Positions 8,560 through 16,275 of a DNA stretch of 22,500 nucleotides are shown here, one piece after another. Below the pieces are notes generated by a model. It did not search any database and was not told the origin of the DNA. It saw only the letters and a list, made by a program, of their open reading frames with translations. The DNA is from Chrysomallon squamiferum. Lineage: Eukaryota > Mollusca > Gastropoda > Neomphalida > Peltospiridae. The stretch is from assembly GCA_012295275.1 (NCBI GenBank), contig CM022669.1, positions 18,283,591-18,306,090 on the forward strand. Reading direction: 5' to 3'. Within the stretch, counting starts at the first letter, position 1. Every line of letters begins with the position of its first letter. A program made the position numbers and the translations under genes.

Positions 8560-9000
8560 TGCAGTCCGATATCTGAAGATTAAATTTTCCTTTTGAAAGA
8601 GTAGAACAAACGTACACCCCTGTCCCAGCCAGTTATCTAACAGTTTCATCAGCACACACAGAGACACTTTAACCCCCTCGTTAACGCGCCACTAACCGCC
8701 GGTAATCTCCGTCTCAGACTAAGACCTCGTCGGTTATCGTCCTTTGTTTCCCACAGCTCCGATAGGTGTCGCTGCAGGGGAGCCGGATAGAGTTCCTGCA
8801 GAACGCAGACCTTCATGTCAACGATGCAGACCGCCATTGTGAAGAGGTCTTCGGGGTTTCGAGTTTACCATTAATAATCGAGGCGAGTGGTGCAACCGAA
8901 GACCGCTCCAATATATCACGGTGACTTATGGTTAATTTGGTACTGAAAAGATGTATTAGATTCGTAAACGCGGGAGTCTTTTGAAAAAAAAACCTCAACA
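8560..9000. other. CpG-rich complex island
   Basis: About 440 bp of non-repetitive, comparatively G+C-rich DNA with many CpGs. Splice-like signals exist on both strands. On plus, a pyrimidine-rich CCTTTGTTTCCCACAG ends at 8756. On minus there is an acceptor-like site at about 8943-8954 and a donor-like GTTAGT at 8696-8691. See the candidate exon listed separately. Confidence 0.5.
8649..8837 (-). CDS. Possible coding exon, 5' end of an unidentified gene
   Basis: The minus strand has an ATG at 8837-8835 in a strong context (A at -3, G at +4). It opens 62 codons to a TGA at 8651-8649, beginning MAVCIVDMKVCVLQELYPAP, of balanced composition. A possible donor, GTTAGT at 8696-8691, would end an exon after exactly 47 codons in phase 0. 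A possible acceptor, ATCTTTTCAG, would start it at 8942. Beyond the donor the frame becomes Leu/Cys-poor in sense. No signal peptide, membrane segment or known motif is visible and I do not recognise the family. Alternatives are a non-coding RNA exon or a regulatory island that is open by chance. Confidence 0.22.
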   Translation of the reverse strand: MAVCIVDMKVCVLQELYPAPLQRHLSELWETKDDNRRGLSLRRRLPAVSGALTRGLKCLCVC

Positions 9001-9050
9001 ACAGCAATACGAGCTAATGATAAAACAGTATTGTTTGTGTTTGTGTCTAG

Positions 9051-9165
9051 GGTTCTTCTTCTTCTTCTTTTTTTTTTTTTTTTTTTTCATAATTTTTTTT
9101 TTCTTTTGATGATTCAATTTCGTTCTTTCTTTCGTTTTTTTTTTTTCGTTTTTTTTTTTTTTCTT
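9051..9165. repeat. (TTC)n and T-runs
   Basis: A TTC run at about 9055-9067 leads into T-runs at about 9067-9087 and two further interrupted T-runs up to about 9161. Confidence 0.93.
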
Positions 9166-9227
9166 TTCTATAGTTAATTAAATTTTCTACGTATTTTCTG
9201 GCCTATTTTTGAGATTTTATTATCTTT

Positions 9228-9480
9228 ATTATTGTCGTCGTATTAACTCTTTTATTACTATTACTAACACTTCTTATTATTCTACTACAACTGCTACTAC
9301 TACTACTACTACTACAATAACACAACAACAGCAACTACTTCTATTGATAGTTATGCTACTGTCGTCACTATCATTACCAATATAACTAAACAATGACAAC
9401 AGCTATTACTACCAGCGCCACCAGTATTACTATCACCACTACGGCAGCAACTACCACATCTTCTACAGTCACCACTAGCA
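9228..9480. repeat. Degenerate ACT/ATT/ACC trinucleotide domain
   Basis: Three-base words of ACT, ATT, ACA and ACC type, purest at about 9285-9317 (ACT). This is the complement of the AGT domains elsewhere in the window. Open frames here are repeat-derived. Confidence 0.8.
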
Positions 9481-9786
9481 TAATATGAACACATCTTTAT
9501 ACGTACACGACATAAACACGAAACAAACACGATATCAAAAGATTTTCTGGAACAAGATAACAATGTCTGTTACTTCTCTGTCCTCGTAACTCTTGAAATG
9601 ATAAGAAAAAACCTCTTTCTTAACCTTTTCTCTCAGCCACCATCACGTAACCCGAGTCTTATAGTTTCTGAATATCATGTTCTCAGTTCTCAGAAGCGTT
9701 ATTAGAATGTCTGTTTTCATATGATGACGAAGTCAAAGAAACTCTATGGTTAACTGAACGATCGAAAATGTTTACTTTCATATCTA
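9481..9786. other. Unique non-coding DNA
   Basis: Complex sequence with no supported gene, RNA or repeat. Confidence 0.5.
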
Positions 9787-9856
9787 TGATTTTATTTTAT
9801 TTTATTTTATTTTATATATTTTTTTTTTATTTATATTTTTTTTTTTGTTATATTTT

Positions 9857-9892
<36 letters not shown>

Positions 9893-9945
9893 TTTTTATT
9901 TATTTATTTATTTATTTATTATTATTTTTTTGTTTTTTGAATGAT
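9787..9945. repeat. (TTTTA)n, long T-run and (TTTA)n
   Basis: A TTTTA pentanucleotide run at about 9788-9814, T-rich DNA with a T-run of more than 30 at about 9858-9890, then TTTA units to about 9920. Almost no G or C over 150 bp. Confidence 0.95.
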
Positions 9946-10161
9946 TCTCGAAAAATATTTGGAGAAGTAAAGAAACTAGCTTGACACTGAAATTAAAACT
10001 AAAATTTGAATGCTTTAATGATAAAATACATTTCTTTAAATTTTCTATTTATATAATAATTATTCACACACTTATAAACCTTTTTTTCTTGTCTTTTTCT
10101 GTTTTCTTTTTTAAATTAATAATTCAAATTTAAAAAAGAAAAAATGATAAAGAAATTAATT

Positions 10162-10198
<37 letters not shown>

Positions 10199-10495
10199 GT
10201 CTTTTGATAACCTTTCCGTTTTCGATTAAAACAGTTTGCCCATAAATAAAACCAACAAACCTTTTTGATTATGGAGTTCACCAACAAAATAAAATAGATG
10301 AATTCTGCGAAAAAATCTTGTTTTAATATCTTCCAACATACTGAATCATTTCGTAACAAATAAGCACACAATAAATTTTCTCTCCGACCTGCCAATGTGT
10401 AAAATATTTCACATCGAGAAAAACACACTTTTCATTCTTCCAGACTCGTGACCTGTGTGTAGTACACACACAAATCAAAAAACTTTTGTGTTAAC
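9946..10495. other. AT-rich DNA with 30-bp A-run
   Basis: Unique A+T-rich sequence with an A-run at about 10166-10195. The minus frame over 10156-10428 starts at an alternative codon and ends in Phe runs from the homopolymer, so it is not called. Confidence 0.6.
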
Positions 10496-10640
10496 AAAGT
10501 GTCAAAAATCGGACTGCGGCTGATCTCGGGGGCTACGTGGGCGACAACGTGGTCATCTCGTGGAGAACGACGTCATTACTGGCTGAACAAAAAAATGTTC
10601 AGCATCGAAAATCGGATATTTTGAAAGAATGAAGTGGCAG
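10496..10640. other. CpG-rich island
   Basis: About 145 bp of G+C-richer sequence with many CpGs and GACGTCAT (CRE-like) at 10569-10576. Two plus frames are open across it. One, ending at a TGA near 10630-10632, reads DLGGYVGDNVVISWRTTSLL in its middle but has no ATG. It could be an exon fragment or a regulatory island; neither is proven. Confidence 0.35.
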
Positions 10641-10647
10641 AAATGAA

Positions 10648-10875
10648 TTATTATTTTTATTGTTGTTAATGTTGTTGTTGTTGTTACTATTATTATTATT
10701 GTTATTAGTATTATTACTGTTGTTGTTATTATTATTGTTGTTTTTATTATTGTTTTTTTATTATTATTATTGTTGTTATTGTTGTTATTATTGATTTATT
10801 ATTATTCTTATTGGTTTTGTTCTTATTAGTATTGTTACTGTTGTTGTTGTAGTTGTTGTAGTCGTCGTCTCACTG
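10648..10875. repeat. Degenerate GTT/ATT trinucleotide domain
   Basis: About 228 bp of TTG, TTA, ATT and GTT words in phase, nearly free of C on the plus strand. Confidence 0.9.
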
Positions 10876-11270
10876 TTATTACTGATTAGTGTTATCGGTT
10901 CGCTGCAGCATCGTTGCTCTCATATACCTTTTTTTTTTACGACATCTTAGATGTTGCCATTATAATCATCTTTGAGCCATTATCATCATCAGCCATTTTA
11001 TCATTATTCTATATGACGGATATTATTTTCATTAATGAAAAAAAAAAAAAGAATACCCCCCCCCACCCAAGACACTTTTCACATCTCGTCATCTCTCTCT
11101 TGCTACGTAATAATATTAACGGAATCACACGAACTGCTGCCTGCATTGTTTCAAAACCTCCGACCACTCGATCAAAAAAATCAGTTCAGTGTCTCGAAGA
11201 TCCCATAAATCTAAATCTCAGCCTATCTCGCGAGATTTCGTGACGTCACAGGAGACGTTATTACTATTAT
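10876..11270. other. Complex island with promoter-type motifs
   Basis: Mixed sequence with T and A runs (about 10928-10937, 11037-11050), a run of nine C at 11056-11064, and a CpG-containing right half ending in the motif pair at 11226-11248. The plus-strand frame covering it is of mixed, unremarkable composition and is not called. Confidence 0.45.
11226..11248. promoter_or_regulatory. TCTCGCGAGA palindrome plus CRE
   Basis: TCTCGCGAGA at 11226-11235 is a perfect 10-bp palindrome and TGACGTCA at 11241-11248 is a perfect 8-bp CREB/ATF site, 5 bp apart. In vertebrates TCTCGCGAGA is an established element of CpG-island promoters, often bidirectional, linked to ZBTB33 (Kaiso)-containing complexes. 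Both words are CpG-centred and unlikely by chance in such A+T-rich DNA. Use as a promoter in this organism is inference; direction of transcription cannot be told. Confidence 0.5.
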
Positions 11271-11275
11271 TGTTA

Positions 11276-11339
11276 TTATAACTTTATTATTATTATTATT
11301 ATTAATTTTTAATTTTTTTTTTTTTTTTTTTTTTTTTTT
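11276..11339. repeat. (ATT)n then 31-bp T-run
   Basis: ATT units at about 11283-11302 are followed by an uninterrupted T-run at 11309-11339. Confidence 0.97.
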
Positions 11340-11340
11340 G

Positions 11341-11579
11341 GATCTAAATGTCATGCCCATCGACAGAAGAGATATATCAAAAAACCCGCAGAATTGGTAC
11401 AACGTATTTATCAAGGAATTCAAACCATGGGAATTTCCATAAGGAAACACGAACTCGGTGAAACAGATGTGCACGTTAATTTAATCTGCATGAAAAGTAC
11501 AATGAAAATTAATACATTCACGATCGACACTCTTTTTCTGTGAAGTGAGAAAATATAGTGCAGATTACCAAATTTTTAA
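11341..11579. other. Complex island downstream of T-run
   Basis: Non-repetitive sequence begins immediately after the T-run. The plus frame 11341-11442 is open and, from an ATG at 11353, reads MPIDRRDISKNPQNWYNVFI and on to a TAA at 11440-11442. The composition is protein-like and Trp appears twice. The minus strand is also open through the same bases. No acceptor AG lies directly upstream, so a coding call is not supported. Confidence 0.3.
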
Positions 11580-11584
11580 TACGC

Positions 11585-12093
11585 AATTTTCTTTTTCTTT
11601 TTTCTTTTTTTTCAAAATATAATTTTTTTTTTTTTGTGTGTTGGGCATTTTAATTGGTTCTGGCGATGTGAAGAGCAGAAGAAGAAGAAGAAGAAGAAGA
11701 AAATACGATTTAGGAATAATAATAATTAATCAATTATAATTTTTGTTTTATTATTTTATTATTATTGTTTTTGCTCTTTCTTTTAAATGATGTGGTATCG
11801 AGCAAAAAAAAAATAATAATACTTAAAATTTTAAAAAAAACTCTGTGTATATATATTATAGAATAATAATAATAATAAAATAATAATTTGTCTTCTTTTT
11901 TTCCTTCTTTTTTGAAGGGAAGTTTAATTGGTTTTGACAATAGAAAAAGAAACATATGAAACATAATTTATAATTTATTATATTTTGTTTTCGTTGTTGT
12001 TGTTGTTGTAATTATTATTATTATTATTATAATGATGTGGTATTGACTGAAAAAGGATTAATAATAAAACATAAACAATACCTGGCATATTGA

Positions 12094-12127
<34 letters not shown>

Positions 12128-12139
12128 TTATATATATAA

Positions 12140-12173
<34 letters not shown>

Positions 12174-12300
12174 TGCAATATGAGGAGAAGAAGAGAAAAA
12201 AGAAGAAAACACTGATACGAATTAATAATTTATAATATTTTTTTTAAATGTTCTGGTATTAGAACAAAAAAAAAAAAAAAAAAATAATAAAATAAAATAA
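11585..12300. repeat. Three-copy degenerate repeat, period about 215-275 bp
   Basis: The same order of landmarks recurs. TTTAATTGGTT occurs at about 11648 and 11923. A GAAGAA or AGAAA stretch follows each. A TAATTTATAATTTATT-like block occurs near 11720, 11962 and 12221. AATGATGTGGTAT or AATGTTCTGGTAT occurs at about 11786, 12031 and 12247, followed by A-rich DNA. Intervals between the last landmark are 245 and 216 bp. The copies are heavily diverged and interrupted by their own microsatellites, including (AAG)n at about 11677-11702. Confidence 0.55.
12096..12175. repeat. (AT)n microsatellite and T-run
   Basis: AT units at 12096-12124, a short T interruption, AT again to about 12156, then T to about 12174. 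The AT part is self-complementary and could extrude a cruciform. Confidence 0.97.
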
Positions 12301-12429
12301 AAATAAAAAATAACAAAAAAAAAAAAAAAAAAATAAAAAAAAAAAATTCCAATAGGATTAATATATATATATATATTTTTAAAATCCACGACAGTATCAA
12401 TATCTTACAAATCTTGCAGCATAATCATG
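12266..12429. repeat. A-runs and AAAAT low-complexity DNA
   Basis: A-runs at about 12266-12283 and 12316-12347 separated by AAAAT units, then a short TA run at about 12361-12376 and 50 bp of unique DNA. Confidence 0.93.
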
Positions 12430-12459
12430 ACTGGATTAATTAATAAACAAGCAACAAAC

Positions 12460-12772
12460 AAATAAGTAAGTAAAGGATCTACATTTATAACTAAATAAAT
12501 AATCAATTAAATATGTGTTTATAAATAAATAAAAAATAGTTAAAAAAAAAAAATAAAAATAAAGAAGTAAATAAACAAATATTAAATGATTTAAGTAAGT
12601 AAATAAATAAAAGCTAAATAAATAAATAAATAAACACACAAACAAACAAACAAATAAATAAACACACAAACAAGCAAACAAATAAATAAATATATAAATA
12701 AATATATAAATAATAAATAAATAAATAAATAAATAAATAAACACACAAACAAACAAACAAACAAAAACAATT
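12460..12772. repeat. (AAAT)n / (CAAA)n compound array
   Basis: AAAT-type units are punctuated by ACACACAAACAAACAAA-type blocks at about 12634, 12662 and 12740, giving a higher-order pattern. It merges into the CAAA portion of the minisatellite that follows. The minus frame across it is Phe/Tyr/Leu/Cys periodic. Confidence 0.93.
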
Positions 12773-13005
12773 TTTTTTTTAAACAGACATGTCACTCCAG
12801 CCTAAAAACAAACAAACAAACAAACAAAAACAATTTTTTTTTTTTAAACAGACATGTCACTCCAGCCTAAAAACAAACAAACAAACAAACAAAAACATTT
12901 TTTTTTTTAAAACAGACATGTCACTCCAGCCTAAAAACAAACAAACAAACAAACAAAAACAACTTTTTTTTTTTTTAAAACAGACATGTCACTCCAGCCT
13001 AAAAG
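12770..13005. repeat. Minisatellite of about 65 bp, four copies
   Basis: ACAGACATGTCACTCCAGCC begins at 12783, 12848, 12912 and 12980, spacings 65, 64 and 68 bp. Each unit is this complex core plus AAAAACAAACAAACAAA and then a T-run; core copies are identical and length differences lie in the T-run and adjoining A/C. The last copy ends in AAAAGCAACC in place of the CAAA run. A 77-codon open frame over the array is a by-product of the unit lengths. Confidence 0.96.
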
Positions 13006-13284
13006 CAACCCACATTTACTGAGATCGTCACATCCCACGTTTATTCAAGTCTACACTTTATGACACTGCCTATTCCGGACAACACTCAATACCACACTCT
13101 TTTGTTGACGCCTACTTCTTTCCGTGGATCAGCCCATATTATTTTTTTTTTGTACGTAATACACACCTCGCTTATACACCGAAAATTACTTAAACCGACT
13201 TTCATTGTGGAGAAATTTTGGAGGTGAAGATGTAATTATTGCTTCACAGTCACACAAGTTTTCGTTTTCTAGTTGTTTTTCTTC
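13006..13284. other. Unique non-coding DNA
   Basis: Complex sequence with scattered CpGs and a T-run at about 13142-13151. No supported gene. Confidence 0.5.
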
Positions 13285-13289
13285 TTCTT

Positions 13290-13397
13290 TAAAAAAAAAA
13301 AAAAAAAATAATAATAATAATAAAATAAATGTGAAAAAAAAAAAAAAAAAAAAAATAAAAGAAATTGTTTAAGATTTAAAAAAAAAAAAAAAAAAAA
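13290..13397. repeat. Three A-runs with (AAT)n
   Basis: A-runs at about 13290-13309, 13336-13355 and 13378-13397. The first passes directly into AAT units to about 13323. Confidence 0.96.
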
Positions 13398-13404
13398 CAC
13401 AAAG

Positions 13405-13755
13405 GAAGAAAGATGACTTGGGCCACACGGTCCGCCGGATGTTTTGTCACGGGTAACAATTAGACTTGGTTCATCAGTATCACGATATGACCATTCAACG
13501 CCTTGTTTTGTTTACGATGTGCACAGTCATTGCGTCTATGGCAATTTGACAATATTTGGCTGCCAAATGAAGCGTAAGGATTTGTCACAGTTGTTAAACA
13601 GTTAAACGCGAAAGGAGACCAGCCCTGGTGGTCCGAGAGATAGACACGCAACGAACTGACGTATTGCTTACTCGTATTAGGTTCACAAACTAAGCTGCAG
13701 TCCTTTAGAACTGAACAAAACAACCCACACAAAACAATGGATTCAGTAGTTAAAG
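13405..13755. other. Complex CpG-containing island
   Basis: About 350 bp of non-repetitive sequence of balanced composition. The minus strand is open from about 13732 (a TTG) to 13460, 90 codons of mixed composition with six Cys, but without an ATG start or recognisable motif. A 15-bp inverted repeat lies at 13554-13568. Confidence 0.35.
13554..13568. promoter_or_regulatory. Inverted repeat ATTTGGC-T-GCCAAAT
   Basis: Perfect 7-bp arms separated by one T. TTGGC/GCCAA are NFI half-sites, though the usual spacer is 5 bp, and the arms also resemble an E2F palindrome split by one base. Protein binding is a guess; the symmetry is observed. Confidence 0.3.
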
Positions 13756-13760
13756 GAAGG

Positions 13761-13782
13761 AAAAAAAAAAAAAAAAAAAAAA
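13761..13782. repeat. A-run, 22 bp
   Basis: Uninterrupted A homopolymer bordering the complex island. Confidence 0.98.
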
Positions 13783-14157
13783 GCCCCAGAAATCGTTACC
13801 GTCTTAGGAGTGACTTTTGTTGTGTAAAAGATATTTAAATAGTTTCTGAAGGATTTTGAAATCTTCAACGTCTCCATGTCTGTTGTGTATCGTTTTATTG
13901 CGTCACAGCAGAAATACACACAAAAAAAGAGAGACACAAACAAACAACAACAACAACAAAAAAATAATAATAAAAAAAATTAGAACTCGTAGTTTGACAG
14001 TCTTATTAACAGCATACCACTAACTACAGATCTGCTACAGTTCAGTTTACTACCAAGTTAATTTTCATACATCTACAATAGCAAACAATGCTAATACTAT
14101 AAACACCACGTCAAATACAGATGTTTAAATACTAGTGAAGAAATGGAATAGTATTTT
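13783..14157. other. Unique AT-rich non-coding DNA
   Basis: Complex sequence with a short CAA run near 13944-13960. No gene or RNA supported. Confidence 0.5.
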
Positions 14158-14272
14158 CTCTCTTTCTCTCTTTCTCAGTCTCTCTGTCTCTCTCTCTCTC
14201 ACACACAACTCATCCACACACACAGTCACACATCATGTTTTAACAACACAGTCGAACATCATGTTTTAACAA
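14158..14272. repeat. (CT)n/(CA)n tract and 26-bp tandem duplication
   Basis: CT-rich DNA at 14158-14200 and CA-rich DNA to about 14230 precede two copies of a 26-bp unit containing ACATCATGTTTTAACAA. CAGTC begins at 14223 and again at 14249. Confidence 0.88.
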
Positions 14273-14606
14273 CTACGTACACAATAATTAAATTATACAG
14301 CAATACACGTCGTGTTCAAGACAAACAGTTTATCATTATTGCAAACAAATTCGGATCCTTGTTGAAGATCGTAATCATTATGACGTACCGGCACAGTGTT
14401 ACTCACCACAGAATAAAACTGCAACGACTGAGGTATATTATTATTACACTTTAATTGGAAATGCCAAACAACTTTATCTGACAGTACTATATTCTGTTTC
14501 ATGAACCTAATGACAGCGATATGCCACATGCTCGGCATTTGTTCCCTGCTCTGTCTAAATAATTTATGAAGCGATGTAAGCTAACAGCGTTTATCGATAT
14601 AGTTAT
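14273..14606. other. Unique non-coding DNA
   Basis: Complex sequence with a few CpGs. A minus-strand frame of mixed composition crosses it but has no recognised motif and I do not call it. Confidence 0.45.
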
Positions 14607-14640
14607 TAAAAAAAAAAAAAAAAAAAAATAATAATAATAA

Positions 14641-14671
<31 letters not shown>

Positions 14672-14696
14672 AAGAAGAAGAAGAAAAAAAAAAAAA
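14607..14696. repeat. A-run, (AAT)n, (AAG)n, A-run compound microsatellite
   Basis: About 20 A, then about 5 AAT, then about 14 AAG, then about 13 A. The ordered switch of motif suggests stepwise growth from one poly-A tract. Confidence 0.97.
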
Positions 14697-14759
14697 TCTT
14701 TTCTGCTCAAATGTGTGAGTATTGGGGGGATGGAAAAACATCTTTGAAGTTAACAGAAA

Positions 14760-15300
14760 GATTCTGTTTTCTATAAAGAGCCATCACTTCTCATTTAAGC
14801 GAAGCGCGAAGATGCTCGGCTAACTCCGGAAATTTTTAGCCTTAAAAAAAGCTATTGGCTTATATTGTTAACGACAATCAGTCGAGATGGAATCAGACGC
14901 CTCATAAAAGGATCTTGTAATTGTTTTTCTCTGCACTACAACGACTCGAACTAAAGTTCGCGACAGTCAGAGAACAGAAACTGAATAATCCTATTTGTTT
15001 ACAGTAATTCGATGACGCGAAACGGATTACTGGACATTTTTTTCTTTGAAACGGCGTTAATAAGTACGACTTAGCGCGTCGACCGTAACAACCCGAAATG
15101 GCAACTTCCGTGCGCGCATGCTCATTAAATTAACGCGCAAATAGGCAGACATCAACACTTCCGGTACTGGCGCTGTTACAAGATCAGAGTAAAGCCCCTT
15201 TTAATAATGGCGGACGGAGCATCCACTTCGTCTTAATTGTAGGGAAATGAATGATCTCGTTTTTGACAAATTGAACGACTTTGAACACTTCCATTTGCGT
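14760..15300. other. CpG-rich promoter-like island
   Basis: About 540 bp of complex sequence with abundant CpG, especially 15061-15130, and several promoter-type motifs described separately. Two very short ATG frames in strong context lie in it. At 14887 MESDAS ends at TAA, and at 15207 MADGASTSS ends at 15234-15236. They could be upstream ORFs of a transcript. Confidence 0.5.
15104..15213. promoter_or_regulatory. ETS + NRF1-like + ETS + YY1-type cluster
   Basis: ACTTCCG at 15104-15110 abuts an NRF1-like GTGCGCGCATGC at 15110-15121. ACTTCCGGT, the complement of the ETS core ACCGGAAGT, lies at 15157-15165. ATGGCGG, the YY1-type core, lies at 15207-15213. In animals ETS, NRF1 and YY1 sites together mark TATA-less CpG-island promoters of housekeeping genes, with YY1 often just downstream of the start and on the sense strand. 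This would predict plus-strand transcription starting near 15170-15205, but a bidirectional promoter is possible. The NRF1 match is imperfect in one half. Confidence 0.5.
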
Positions 15301-15369
15301 TAAAATTGGAATTTAATTATTTAAGAACATGTGTTGCGTTTGATGGATTCATTTTTCGTTCTTTTATTC

Positions 15370-15545
15370 TTTAAGCTTTGGTTATGTGATTAGGATCGTT
15401 TTTTTTTTTTTTTTTCTTGTTTTCTTTTTTCCTTTTTTTTCTTTTTTTTTCTCCTTACATTTTTCTTTTTCAGTCGTCGGTTTTAACGGGAAGGAAGACG
15501 TCCACTAAGAATTGAAGCGATCTGCGCTCCTGACGTCTTGCTTTA
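15370..15545 (+). other. Pyrimidine tract with strong 3' splice-site shape
   Basis: A long T/C tract at 15400-15470, including CTCCTTAC as a possible branch region, ends TTTTCTTTTTCAG at 15473. The following 70 bp is complex with GACGTC at 15497-15502 and TGACGTC at 15531-15537. If spliced, an exon from 15474 would have stops in all three frames within about 45 bases, so it would be untranslated or non-coding. T-rich repeats create such sites by chance. Confidence 0.25.
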
Positions 15546-15600
15546 ACTATTTTACAATTTTAGTTATTTTAATTTTTTTTTTTTTTAAATTTTAAATTAA

Positions 15601-15760
15601 GAATTTCGAGAATAAATGAAAAATAAATAAATGGAAGAAGAAGAAGAAAAAAAATGAACAGAGGAAGGAAAGGAAATGAAAAGAAAACGTGTAGCTAAAA
15701 TATGATATTAATGATGATGATAATGATGATGCTGCTGATGATGATGATGAAAACTGAAAG
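15601..15760. repeat. (GAA)n and (GAT)n purine-rich DNA
   Basis: AAAT and GAA units at about 15613-15655, A/G-rich DNA, then GAT/GCT units at about 15711-15751. Confidence 0.85.
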
Positions 15761-15824
15761 TTATCAATAAAAATACAAATTAAAAGTCATAAGTCATATT
15801 GTACATATGGTACATATTTAATGT

Positions 15825-15825
15825 T

Positions 15826-15857
<32 letters not shown>

Positions 15858-16015
15858 TACATACATACATATATACATAACTACATACATACTTACTTTC
15901 ATACATATATATACATAGATGCATATATACATACATTCATACATATATGCATGCATACATACATACATACATGAATACATACATACATACATATATATAT
16001 ACGAATACATATTCA
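15825..16015. repeat. (CATA)n with internal (CA)n
   Basis: CATA tetranucleotides at about 15825-15840, CA at about 15839-15857, then CATA with TATA and GCAT variants to about 16015. Both strands are open and read Ile-His-Tyr or Met-Tyr-Val-Cys repeats. Confidence 0.96.
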
Positions 16016-16027
16016 TATACACTGCAA

Positions 16028-16275
16028 ATATTACTACCACTACTACAACAGCGTATCTAATATTAATACCACATCGTCTACACTTCAACGACTACAACAG
16101 CTACTACCATTATTACTACTAATACTTTAACTTCATTTAACATAAATACTGCAACCAACACGACGACAACAACGACTACTAACATAGACACCACTACTAA
16201 AACTACTACTACCTCTACTACTACTACTACATATACTTACTATCGCTGTTTCTACTTCTAATGTTGCTGTTGTTG
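16028..16275. repeat. Degenerate ACT/ACA trinucleotide domain
   Basis: About 250 bp of ACT, ACC, ACA and ATT words, purest at about 16201-16232. Confidence 0.85.

Noticed and set aside
6605-11371. Similar words CCCATCGGCAG (6612 region) and CCCATCGACAG (11356 region), suggesting related islands
   Set aside because: The match is about 11 bases with one mismatch and does not extend convincingly.
12096-12156. (TA)n stretch as a TATA box
   Set aside because: Long alternating AT microsatellite with no initiator, CpG or exon context.
12770-13005. Regular repeat spacing that might suggest a CRISPR array
   Set aside because: The spacers are T-runs and CAAA repeats and not unique sequences; the composition and context are eukaryotic. 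No cas-like gene is present.
12789-13022. 77-codon plus frame made of four similar peptides
   Set aside because: It follows the four-copy minisatellite; unit length differences happen to leave it open.
14903-14911. CATAAAAGG as a TATA-like element with GCACTAC about 30 bp downstream
   Set aside because: Single weak match in A+T-rich DNA; the nearby island looks like a TATA-less promoter instead.
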